Origin: Kalaharituber pfeilii
Lineage: Eukaryota > Ascomycota > Pezizomycetes > Pezizales > Pezizaceae
Length of the DNA stretch: 64,000 nucleotides
Reading direction: 5' to 3'
Assembly (NCBI GenBank): GCA_015179045.1
Contig: WHUZ01000048.1
Span: 186,001 to 250,000, forward strand
Position 1 is the first letter of the stretch, and every line of letters begins with the position of its first letter. Below the pieces are notes generated by a model. The model was not told the origin of the DNA and ran no database searches. It saw only the letters and a program-made list of their open reading frames with translations. Below are positions 44,936-56,049 of this stretch, piece by piece. The position numbers and the translations under genes are program-made.

Positions 44936-46462
44936 TATGTATGTACGGGAGCCGTTGATTCACATCTTGCAGGAGAAATAGAACTCATGTGCGTCATACC
45001 CCTGTCCAATTTCCATCCATTCGTCAAGCTAGGTTCAAACGACACCATGCTCCCCAGAGCTCGGCTCAGGGTAACCGAGTTCCCTGTCCCCTCGCCTCCC
45101 CGCACCACCGCTCTCACCGCTGTTTTCTCCCCACCTCCCGGCCACCCCGCCCCCCCATAAACTTCGCACTTTCATCCCCTCGCAACCCAACCCAACCCAC
45201 CCAGACCACCAAGTAAGCTGCATACCTCCAACATTCCTTACCAAACTAGTATACGCTCAGTCCCCCAAGCTCTCTAACATTCAAACGTAATATAATAAAC
45301 TAAAGCCGAGCAATATATAAATAAGCTCTGATGTCCCAGGCATGTACTCGGGAACTTCCGAGACACACGAAAAGTAAACAAAAAAAAGAAGGTAATAAGG
45401 TAAGCAAAACCCCGAAAGAAGTAAGTCGAAAGATATTTCTGCCGCGGTTTCTCCGAAGCCCGCAGCAGCACAGCAATGCTTGGTGTATGAAATGTGGGGG
45501 GTGGGTGGGGGGATGTGGAGAGGATGTTGGGGGTACACATGTAACCGAGACATACATAATGTTTATTCGTATACCGTGTAACCAGACTAATACCGATACA
45601 TAGAGATTCGCCCCAATAAGGAAGTACCTACTTAACTGAGTAACCACAAAGAAGAATATGGACGCCTTCGCCCATGTCTTGTGTTTAAAGACTGCAGTCT
45701 TATTGACGCCGGCAGATTTCTAGGATATAGGTACTTGTATCTACTACTAGGTATGTAACTCGGCAAATAAACAATTCAAAAACAAGATATAAGAAAAAAA
45801 AAAAAAAAAAAACAGAATGCTTCCACATGAAAATATATATCTTCATCCATTTCCATTCATTCATTCATTCGCATTAGCCAGCGTGCTATGAGACTACATT
45901 CCTATTAGAGAATGGATTATATTAAACAGACTACTTCGAGCTGCGTCGGCATTGCTTGATGTGTATTCGTATTCTTAAATTTGTAACAGATTATCAGAAT
46001 CCAAGAAGGAATTAAGATAAAGCCGGGCACGAAAACAAAGATAAAGATATTTGCTACAAAGAAAAATTCCCGTTTTTAGTTTCCTCACCCTACCCTCCAA
46101 AAAAAACGCCATACACCAATGCACTTTGCATGTATGCACCCTTAAAAATCCTTGATAAGCCAAAATAACGCAGACACACACAAAAAAAAGAAGAAACAAC
46201 AAAAATCCAAACAAACAATATCACATCCCAAACAACACCAAACCCAATTATAACCCAACACCAGTAGAGCGCAGGCGAAAAGTCTTATTTTCCTTTTCCT
46301 AAATGAGTTATACATATTTAACAAAGAGAGAAATGAAACGTTCGTTCATTGCAGTCGAAGAGGGTGGGGCGGTATATCAGCATATAAAAATACAAATAAA
46401 ATTAAAATTTAAAAAAAGGAAAATAAAGCAATTATGGTTTATTTACATTTATTGGGCTGTAG
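44936..46462. other. region without firm gene; C-rich tract
   Basis: 45050-45205 is strongly C-rich (CCCCTCGCCTCCCCGCACC-type), with CAACCCAACCCAACCC, and ends near CACCAAGTAAGCTG. It could be a promoter and leader of an unseen gene. However, the following frames (45331-45603 and three minus frames) share no domain and overlap each other. Poly(A) at 45793-45812. 46000-46460 is the 3' flank of SAT4 gene 2. Confidence 0.4.
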
Positions 46463-48021
46463 TTAGTGGTAAGTATGTTCCGTAGTGCCCAAGGTCATAA
46501 CGTCCCTCTCCGCGCTAGGATGATGCTCTCTCGAGACAAGTACCTCGCCCGACATGCTGGTCCGGAGGCCCCTCAACGACGGTGAGTGACTGCTGAGAGC
46601 TTCTTTCGACTCGCTGCCGCCCCCTCGAGAGAAATTAGTCAGAATCCCGCCAAGTCGACTATTCCGCGGAGACGGAGTGGTTCCGGGACCTGCGTACGGC
46701 ATGTCGCTGATGTCGGCGTATCCAGAATAGACGTGCGCAGGCACCGGCTGAGGAACGATAGATGTGTTATCATTGAATCGGGAATTCTTCTCCACCTCCG
46801 CAAGTTCAATTCGTTCGCCGCCCTTCCAGTCGGAGTAATCCTCATTCGACCGGTGCGTTTCTAGCACGCCGAGCCCCTCGATATCAAGATCTAGGTGTCC
46901 TCGCGGTCCAAATTTTATAGCTCCGAATTTTGGGACATTGGGAGCAGGTCCGCGTGGGGTTTTCACGTAGCTACTGTTATCGACATTCGTTTCGCCCCTA
47001 TTGCTGCTCTGTTTCCTACTCTTTTTCGAGCGTTTTATGCGCCAGTTCACGAAGCATGAGGAAGAAGTAATCAGTGGGCATATGGGGGGCATGCAGGCGC
47101 AAAAGATACCCATCCCCGCCTCCAACTGTTCATACACGAACAACATTGCAAAATGCCATGATTCGTCTCCGCCGCTGGAAACATCCTGGATGACACTCAT
47201 TTTTATCATACTGAATATGCAAGCGAGCAATCCTATACTTAATGTAGCGATAACGCCAACGCGCTTATGCCCTCTCACGTTGAGCTTCCAGAGAAGCGGG
47301 ATCGGGAGCCACCAGACAATCAAGTCGGTTGCAATGCTGATTGCTGTAATGGCATACCACATCTCAGGGGCCGCAATGCAGCTGGATTTGCGGGATCGAG
47401 GATGGCGGGATCGAGGAAGGCAACGATAGAGGCCTACAGCGACTCGTGAAATGGCGGAGATGGCGATGAAGCCCGAAAGAAAGTAAATGGTGATTCGTAG
47501 CTTGCGGCAGAATGAGAGGCGGAGATAGAAGGCAAGTATAGAGAATTGACAGAAGCAACAGGCAAATATGTGGAGTGAGAAAAGAGCAATTCCGATCTAC
47601 CATATTCATGAGATCACTTGTCAACAATTGCCACCATCTCCTTGTCAAAGAATGGACGTCATTTAGAAACCGCGGGAGGAGATCTGCCGAAGAAGTGAAA
47701 ACTTACATTATACAGCGTTGAGATATTTTCCTTTTTCAAATCCATATTATGCAGCCCTAATCCAAGTGTCCCAGCCCAGATGCCCATTCCCGCTGCTGTC
47801 CATATTATCACAGCAGAAATTAAAATCAACCAGTCATCCTTCCCAAATGCTTTGACAATTTTTAATCGGACGTAGTATCTCAGAGAAAGAGTTATCAGCA
47901 AAAGAGTGATAATGAAGGCGGAAATTCCGATCACGGTAGATACTCGAGTTTGGCATGCCTTGAAGTCTGGAGGGGAGCGGAATAGTCCTCGAGATCCCAG
48001 CGGTGGCCCGCTGAGATTCAT
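46463..48021 (-). CDS. SAT4/Pth11-type rhodopsin-domain membrane protein 2
   Basis: Exon 1 is 48021-47707 (105 codons, GTAAGT donor) and exon 2 is 47596-46463 (acceptor ATGGTAG), giving 482 residues. Seven hydrophobic segments are seen. Family landmarks are 'LRYYVRLKIVKAFGKDDWL', 'FSILAFYLRLSFCRKLR', 'EMWYAITAISIATDLIVWWL', 'PIPLLWKLN' and 'YEQLEAGMGIFCACMPPICP', the last being the seventh-helix region. The long cytoplasmic tail contains basic runs and 'DIEGLGVL', which recurs in SAT4 gene 3. The protein is predicted to sit in the plasma membrane, possibly as a GPCR-like sensor; the ligand is unknown. The intron contains a TGAATATG-type branch region. The ATG at 48021 is the first in frame. 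Confidence 0.85.
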
Positions 48022-50049
48022 TGGTGGTGGTTCGGCGTTTCCTTACCGCTAATTAGGGGGGAGAAACGCTACTATTGGTGCACTGTGCTATCTTTGTCGC
48101 AAAGGTGCAAATCGGTGAATGTCAGGCTAAACAAATCTCTGAAGACGATGGTATATATGCAACCGCCCCGGGTAACTTGATTACAACCAGACCGTCGCCG
48201 AATAATACCTTAACGAGGCCGTAAGTTCGTAATTTGTGCAAGGAGTATAGTACGGCGAGCTTGTGCTTATGGGGGGGTTCATCGAGATGTACCGTACATA
48301 TCTAATATACCTCTTCCCAAAGAAACTAAGGCGCCAAGTGGATTTACCCGAGTTGTCGTGCTAGAGAGTTTTTAGTTGTCTGTTGCATGCTTCCATCTGC
48401 CACGCGATTAGGTACTGTCTTGCAATGTTCCCCCTTGCTTCCATGCATCCGTTCCTAAAAAATTTCTCTCTGCGATGGAGGTGTCATAAGAATCAGTTGT
48501 TCCGGCTGCATGCACTCTGGACAGGACGGGGCGAGCGCCAGGCGATCCTGCAAACCCTCTCCCTTCCACACTTCGACGCTGCACAGGCACATAGCACATA
48601 TGTCGCCATCGTTCTCCGGTGCAGATTGCAGCTAGGGGGCAGGTGGGCAAGGGAGCAGGCCACAAAGGCAGGCCACAAACTGTTCACGGGTGGACATGGA
48701 TGAGGCTGTTTGTGCCGGGTAAAGTGGGGAGCCATGAAGCGCCCCTCGAGGATACCCAAAGGAGTAAAAGTGCTTATTGCGTTTCCTTCAGACATGGGAT
48801 TTCTGGTTAGCTTCGAGTCGCAAAATGGGTTAAGCTTTGTGGCGAACGAAATTTCGCCATCGGGAGGGTTTGCGAGCGGCCAATCGCAAGGTAAACAGTA
48901 AACAACCAGGGAGAGGAGTTGGAGTAGCACAGGCAGGACGAAGCCGTGAAGCGAGAGGCATGCGGAAATGGACGGTGAGGAGCAGAGGTTCCCTGCGAGG
49001 GGGTGTCAATTCTGCGATCACCGTTATTTAGATACCGGCATGGCCAGGAGGCGGTGAGCGCAACGCAGACGATTGGGCGTGCGAGATGAAGGAAGTTATG
49101 TGCTCAGCACTCCGCGCAGCTGGGTGCGTCGACTGTGTGTATTCGAGGTCATGGCGGTGCGCAGCCCGTGTCCCTCTGCGGCCCGCAGCCTTGGCGCGTC
49201 GAGGTGTGTAAGTATTTTTTTTTCCCCTGTTCAAGTTAATTTAATCATAAATCAAATAAAGCATAAAATAAAGGTTTCTTATTTCTTAATTGCATTCGTT
49301 AAAGTTCAATATAATATCCTAGTCGGATATTCTATTATGAACGAAAAAAAAAAAAAAAAAAAAAATATGCGGCTAGAAATATCGAAGTTCAATAGTTGCA
49401 TATTTTACTATAAATGAGTAGAATCAATGATTTATTTGAAGCTATGCAATATGGTTGATAGACTAAATAAAATAGTATTAGTTGATCATCCGATGGCGAA
49501 ATTTGAACAGGGTAAAAAATATCAATGGCGACATGAAAACAGGAAAAAATAAGGTTTTCTCGGTGTTGTACACTACATGTAAATTACTGTAGTATCCTCG
49601 CGCAATTCGCAGGGCACTAGTACCATAGGGTGGAGTGAGTATCATACTTAGTGTAGCTCCACCCTCACGCAAGCCCTAGACCCCTGCGAAACTCTCCTGT
49701 AGCGTTCTTCCCCAGTGCCTAAAGTAAAGTGCCGTAAAGCAGAGTCCTCAACGTCGAGGCAGGCCCTGCTTGAATCCTCCCTTTAGATCGATATCGAGCA
49801 CGTTCCCGACGTGCATCTGCATGCCACGCTTGTTACAAGACACGGCACCTGACCACGCACCTCCTCCCCAGCCAAGCGGGAGGGAAGCGGACGCCTTTCT
49901 GTTGCCTGGATCCACCTGTGACGACTGCCTCAACAAGAAGCATGTCTCAGAATTCAGCGGGAGTTGAGTTGAACATTGCTTTTCACAGAATGCTAATCTG
50001 CCGAAACTAGCGAGGGGACTTCCCTGGAAGTTGGGATGCTTCCTTATGT
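48022..50049. other. 2-kb region without recognised gene
   Basis: 48383-49234 has many overlapping frames on both strands in fairly G/C-rich DNA, but none has a domain. A-run at 49345-49365. The last 300 bases hold a minus frame (50107-49748) of unknown nature. Confidence 0.45.
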
Positions 50050-52003
50050 ACGGCAACGCATCGGGAGGAAAGTGTAGAAAGACTTTTTTGCAACGGCTCC
50101 TATGCATTTAATACTTCGTAGCACTAGACAAGTAGGGACAAGTGGCGATCACCATGACATATTGTGGTCTGTGCCCTAGTTTCTAGTTTCAAGCCACCTG
50201 CGGGTATTACCTAGCTATTTCTGAGAATTACTTTTTTAAGTTCTAAATTCTAAGACTGCATATTTTTTGGCCAATCTTGCATTTTTGCAAGATTATCTTG
50301 ACATTACTCTCCACCATAATTGTGAACTGCGCAATGAAGTTACATGGTTGCCATCTGGGCATGAGAACAATAGAATTGTAAGTATAGAGAGTTACTGATA
50401 GCGATACTTATTGCTATTGTACATGTATATAATACAATGCTCACTGACACTCTATCTATGGCTCACCTGCGATGATTATGGTAAAATGTAACCTTCTATG
50501 GCAGGCCCACTCAGCACGCTACTGAGTGGAGTGCATAACACTCATATGAGGGCAGCGCATGGTAGAATATGCGTGGAGCACATGCATACGATATAGGATG
50601 GTCGTACAGGATAGTTGCAGTTATAAGTTGTGCAGAGGACTAGGAGGCATTGCTAGTTAACTGACTTTTTAACCTAGTGGACTGGCAAGTCTCTGTACTT
50701 GCCAAAGGTCCGTTATATCAGATATACTATGACTATTTACAGTGCGTAGGCAAAAGCCTTCGGGATTATGCAGTATAAGGGAAAGCAAGACGTGCACCTG
50801 AGTGGACCCCCCTTGCATCTCTTCTTTCAGTACTATTCGAAAAATCACTAAAAAATCAATAAAGTACCTAAAGAATTGCAAAAAAGTATTAGAGCACCTG
50901 AATGGGCATCACAGAGTCTAAATCCTGTCTCAGAATTCAAAAAGGAGTACTTTTGGTTGGGTTGTTCTGTTTTCTCAAGGGGGGTCCTCTTGGATGCATG
51001 CCGTGACTCCAAGGCTTGGTAAAACGCTTTCCCGAAGACTTTTGCCTACGCACTGTATATTGATAGAAGAGTAAGAGTGAATTATCCATCAAAAGTATGA
51101 GACTATTTCTAATGTAACCAACAAGTTAAGCTATACTCACTTGACCAACTCAGCATATATAGTTAGATAGGTGGTCTCAACCCAGTTGTTACGGAGGTGG
51201 TAAACGCAGAGAGTTACCGTCCGCCAGGCCAAAAAGACACTTGACTAGCGATACTCGCTAGTCCTCTGCGTAGCTCATATAGTACTCATTTATGCGACTG
51301 CAACGCCTTTCGGCTGTCGCATGTCGCCTACGTCGCATGTGCGCATTTCGTATGCGCTTGCATTTTACGCTTTTCGCGCGCTCCACCGGCCGCCCACACT
51401 ACGGTCGCGGTGAACCCGTAACACCAGTTGCGTAGCTGGTAGAGAGTTCATTGCGAAGAGTGCCAATTTCAGTGCAATATTTCCTATGTTACTATTTTCA
51501 TGTTGTACTACTATTTATAATTGTTGCTTTCCAGTGCTTTTCTGTTAATTGATATGATAGTACTGCAACTTCTACAATAGTCTTGATATTATTGCTCTTA
51601 TTCATACTAGCCATCACTCAAATCCTGCCTTACTCATACCACCTGCTGGTATTCACACTTGCTGTCACTCATACACTACCACTCATACCTGCTGTCGCAC
51701 ATTCCTAATACCTTCCTGCCCCATGGTCCTTACATACAGTATAGAGTATATGCAGTTATTAGCTTATATTCCCGTATACCTGTGGCCCACCTGTCATGAA
51801 AATACAAATGCATAAGTATGCAATAAAACAATTACTAGTATGGTGTATTGTATTTATATATTATTTGAGGCTAAAGAAAATAGTAACGATCAAACAGTCC
51901 CTACTAGTAGGTATTTGTCTAGCGCAAAAAATAAATGCATGGGTATTGTGGGTGTTACCGGTGTAAAAAATCTTTCTGCACTTCCCTCCCTATGCGTTGC
52001 CGT
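50050..52003. mobile_element. long-TIR non-autonomous element, copy B (inverted relative to copy A)
   Basis: Starts ACGGCAACGCATCGGGAGGA and ends CCCTATGCGTTGCCGT. Internally it follows the complement of 33771-35124 for most of its length (for example CTGCTGTCGCACATTCC and the degenerate ACTCATACC repeats at 51600-51700). It is interrupted by a family-2 MITE at 50740-51055. It also has a G/C-rich stretch at 51290-51420 with CGCATGTGCGC-like palindromes that copy A lacks. Confidence 0.7.
50740..51055. mobile_element. MITE family 2, copy 2, nested in the long-TIR element
   Basis: CAGTGCGTAGGCAAAAGCCT...AGACTTTTGCCTACGCACTG with TA on each side (50738-50739, 51056-51057). The uninterrupted target is preserved in copy A near 34464-34488 (complement reads CTATTTATATTGATAG). 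Confidence 0.95.
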
Positions 52004-53109
52004 TATTTTCTGCACTCTTAAGCAGTCAGTTCTCGAAAGTTCTGCAGTTACCTTTTTTTTTGCTTTTTCGCGTCCGGGTCAAATTGTACCGAGCTCTTCG
52101 TTTCCACCGATGTCACTATTTCCCATTGAGAACAAATTACCTAATGTAACGTCCCACTAGGTCTCATATCTCTATTATACGTCGATTTAAGGATCTCAAA
52201 CAACAATCGCATGTGTCGGGATTCAAAGTCAGAGCGACAAGGTCTGTCGCGGTAATAGCGGTCTGGGCGCGGTTATCTCCGCAGGCAGCTTTGGCGTTGA
52301 CAGTTAGCTTTCCTTACGCGCGGGACAACGTCAATCTGGCCGGCAAGTTCCTGTAGACACAAGCAGAATTATGTGATGGGCTTCTCTGCTATCTAACTCT
52401 ATCTATCTCGTGTTTTACTCTAGCTTTTCACTGTCTTGATCACGAATATTTCAGTAACAATCCCCTCAGGCAATCAGATGCCTCGGTATCATACGTACTT
52501 GAACTGAGCATGCCGCCATGGGGTAAGGTTAGTTTAGCTGCCTATGGAGCAATCTAAATGCTGGTTACGAGACTAATCTAATTGATCTTTTCTGGGGATA
52601 GCCGACCTGTGTGCCAAGCAGGCAAGCATCGCTGATAACTAGTGCTCGTTCCAGTTAAAGGTCGTCATGCACTGTCAATCCCTTTTGATTTGTCGCCCGC
52701 GGCATGGGATGAATTATGAGACGACGAACATTTCATTGCTTGGATCAATCCCATCCAACCGGCTTGAGTCGTACCATTACAAACTTAACCTTAGGAATAC
52801 GAGCAGGCTTTGCTATCACTTGATGCCCTACTGTATACACTAATTAGTTCATAGCCTTGATTCAAATCCTCAATTTAATTCTCTTCCGATAGAGCAATCC
52901 CAGTTTCTTTTTCTAGAAACGGGGAACATTCCCCAAGCAGGAAACTTGTCAGCCAAAACTCCATCCATCCATCCATATGATCTTCTTGCTCATCTCACGA
53001 TAATCCGTCTGTTTCTTCCAGCGGCGGCCTTTTTTTTTCTTTTTTTTTTTTTTTTTTTTAACTCTGAGATTTCTTTTTTGCGCTATTTTTCGCATGCGGA
53101 CAATACCGC
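52004..53109. other. upstream region of SAT4 gene 3
   Basis: No other gene seen. A T-tract at 53031-53060 and CCATCCATCCAT at 52964-52976 precede the ATG. G/C-rich short frames at 52230-52330 are uninformative. Confidence 0.45.
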
Positions 53110-54796
53110 ATGGCATCAACAACGAACGGTCCCCCTCTGCCGGGCTACAAATATGAAACCCGAAGACCTGCTATCTGGGCGGTCTCGTCCATAGCGTGCA
53201 CGATTTCGCTATCGATTGTGCTGTTGCGGATATACGTTCGGAGAAATGTCACTAATTCGCTCGGATATGACGATGGGTTGATTGTGGTTGCTTTGTTGGC
53301 GCTGTTCGGGTTGATGGCAACCGCCAATTGGGGCACGACGATGGGTTATGGAGAGCATAAATGGGAGATTGATTATGATTATATACCTAATGTGAGAGTT
53401 GTAAGTTTGGGGTTTTTTCTTTTCTTTTTTTTTTTTTTTGAATCGTTTCCTTGTAGATCAATTCTTTTACAATCATCGATCATTTTGGAGGGTGCCTGGA
53501 AGGAATAGCCCGACAGTCTTCCCCATCTAATGCATATGGATTCTTTTTGTTCTGACTTTGAGCGATGATGGAACGCAATAGATGACTGTAGCGCTACCAG
53601 CGCTGGCCCAAACTTCCTCGATGTTTATCCAACTCTCCATCCTCGCGCTATACCTTCGCTTCTCTCTTTCCAATCGCATGCGCTATGTTTGTTACGGCAT
53701 GATCGTCCTCGTCATCTTCAGTTGCACCATGCACACTATTGGCAACATCGTCTACTGCTTCCCCCGTAGAGGGGACCCGTACACCAGCGAGTGCTTTCGC
53801 CGCGAGGCACTCTGGTGCTCTAGCGCCGCTATCGCCATCCTCACCGAAATCGCCATCTGGTGCATCCCGATCCCGCTCGTCCGGCGGCTCAAGAGACTGT
53901 CCCGCCCGAAACGACTGGGGTTAATCGCGACGTTTGTAATGGGGTTGTTTGCGGTAGTGGCGTGTGCTGCGAGGTTTGGTGTTATTAAGGGCGGAGCAAA
54001 GTCGAACGATGAGTCGTGGGATAGGGCGCTGATTGCACTGCTCTCGCAGACGGAGCTGTGTTTGGGGATTTTATGTGCGTCGATGCCCCCGTTACGACCG
54101 TTGCTGTCGAAGGCGGAGTGGGGTTGGTTTATGGCGATGAAGGCGGCAAAATCGCCTAAGCGAGGACGCCCTGATACGGCAGACGACGGGGAGCTCTTTG
54201 ATTCGGAGGTAGTTTTGGGGAAGGCTGGGGCTGGACCACAGGAGAGGGTGCCGTTGGAGACCATACGGAAAATAGACAGCAACTCGTTGCATATCGAGTG
54301 CAACACGCATGGAAACAGGATCATGATTCCGGATATTGAGGGGTTGGGGGTACTGGGTCGCTTAGACATTCCTCCTCCACCCTCAATATGGCCCCCTAGT
54401 CCCACCGCGGAGGAAGGACGATTCGAAGGGTGTTTCAGACCCGATACACGCGGATGCGAAGCCATTGAAGAAGAGGATAGGCCTCCGCTGATTCCGCCTC
54501 CGCCGCCGGCCGCACACATAGATGGGACCAGACGCGGCTCAATGGTCAGCGCAAGCTCGTCGCCAGCAGCGGTGGATCACAAGCGGATAAGCGCAGGTAG
54601 GGGGTTGAAGGGGTTCTTGAGGCCGCTGAGCTTCCAGGGGACGTTTTCGGGAGTGGGGTCCAGCAGGCCTCCGAGTGTGGGACCAGGGGGGTTTATGCGG
54701 AGAGGGCAGACGTCGCATGAGCCGTTGTCGGGTGACGATGGCGGGGGCGAGTGGGCAGTGAGGAAGGGAATGGAAGATGAGATTTGGGCGGGGTGA
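53110..54796 (+). CDS. SAT4/Pth11-type rhodopsin-domain membrane protein 3
   Basis: Exon 1 is 53110-53400 (97 codons, GTAAGT donor) and exon 2 is 53582-54796 (acceptor CAATAG), giving 501 residues. Landmarks are 'LLRIYVRRNVTNSLGYDD', 'SILALYLRFSLSNRMR', 'WCSSAAIAILTEIAIWCIP', 'IPLVRRLK' and 'LSQTELCLGILCASMPPLRP', all typical of the fungal rhodopsin domain. The conserved extracellular Cys pair of the family may be C110/C130-like residues in 'VYCFPRRGDPYTSECF'. The ~220-residue tail is Pro/Ser-rich and contains 'DIEGLGVLGRLD', closely matching SAT4 gene 2. It is predicted to be a plasma-membrane GPCR-like protein; ligand unknown. The intron has a T-tract and CTCATTTTGG-free AT-rich sequence. 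It is divergently oriented from SAT4 gene 2, with 5 kb of transposon DNA between. Confidence 0.85.
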
Positions 54797-55674
54797 GACA
54801 GGAGAGGGGAAAACGCGGTTGGGCGTCTGTGAACCACCAGGTGGGAGAAAACCGCATGAGGGAGTTTGGTGAAACAAAAATATATATATATTGATTGAAA
54901 CTATTGTATACATATACCTCTCTTTTTATCTATTTTTTTTCCTTCCTTCCTTTCTTTGCCTTTTTTCCCTCCCTCTTTTTTCCTGTCTTTTTTAGGTAAA
55001 GGCGCGACGGTTTTCGTTTGTTTGCTTGTTTGTTTTGTTTTTTTCAGGGAAAATATTCATTCTTTTTTTCTTACAGGTATAACGTTAATGGCTTGTGGGG
55101 GTCACGGTGTGTGTGTATGTGTCTGTGTAGGATTTTGTTTCGGTTTCTTTTCTTTTTTTTTTTTCTTTTTAGGTCTAGGTTCCCAATTATCATGCATGGT
55201 ACCAACGAGTTTTTTACGGGGGGTGGGTTTTACGGTAACGTTAGGTTAAGATATAAACAAAAAAGATTATTATTTTCTTTGGGATGAATAATTTCACCTT
55301 TTTTTTTTTTTTTTTTTTGGTTTCTTCTTTCTTTGCTACATTATCATGACTGCCGGTAGCTGCGTAGAATTTTTTTTTTTTTCCTTTTTTTTTTTTTGGT
55401 GGGGGTGGGGGGGGCTCAGAAAAAAGTGTACGTACACCCTATGCTCCATTTACATTTCTACGGTAGTTAAGATCAACGTATATCTGAGACTTTTTTCTTT
55501 TTTTTTTTTTTCCTTTTTTTTCTGTTTTTTTCAGATTTACGGTACCCAGAAGAGCCACCAGCGTTATATCTAATGTCTAATTTACATACATGCAAACTGG
55601 TAGAGTTATATTCGCAAATAGCAGTACTCAGTTCTGGTATTTTGGCCCATACTCCATTCAACACGAGCCTTATA
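54797..55674. other. T/G-rich 3' flank, low complexity
   Basis: Long T-tracts (54927-54980, 55140-55170, 55300-55320, 55370-55400, 55492-55535) and GTGTGTGTATGTGTCTGTG at 55109-55128. Frames here are low-complexity artefacts. Confidence 0.5.
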
Positions 55675-55754
55675 CTAGCTAGTAAAACATGTATTCGGAC
55701 GTAGCGCATAATGTGCATTAGTACCCCTGTCCGAATACATATTTTACTGGCTAG
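55675..55754. mobile_element. 80-bp palindromic mini-MITE, copy 2
   Basis: Identical over all 80 bases and in the same orientation as 27461-27540. TA on both sides (55673-55674, 55755-55756). Confidence 0.9.
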
Positions 55755-56049
55755 TAATCGAGCAGTATCCAAGTACCGAGTACCAGTATGTAACATGCCT
55801 TCGTTCATTCATTTATCATTTTCTCGTACCGGGAGTGGGGGGGGGGAATAATTGTGGTGAATTACTTGACCTGCAGGCCTTGAATGAGTACAAAAGAGCT
55901 AATTAAGAATTGGAGTCCGGAAACTAAAAGGAAAAAAGAAAAAAAATTCAAAATTAAAAGTAATGAGAAACAGCCACAGAGAATCACAAACACGGACTTG
56001 TATACCCCCAACGATCTTTCAAAAACCAAACCCAAACCCATTTCAACTT
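55755..56049. other. short intergenic stretch
   Basis: G-run at 55840-55848. No gene. Confidence 0.4.

Noticed and set aside
44989..45244. Pro-rich plus-strand frame and its antisense in a C-rich tract
   Set aside because: Low-complexity composition explains the open frames. No domain, and the following frames do not extend it.
53752..54519. 255-codon minus-strand open frame
   Set aside because: It is the antisense shadow of the SAT4 gene 3 exon 2, which has a clear family signature.
54956..55573. Overlapping Phe/Cys-rich frames
   Set aside because: Produced by poly(T) and GT-rich low-complexity sequence.
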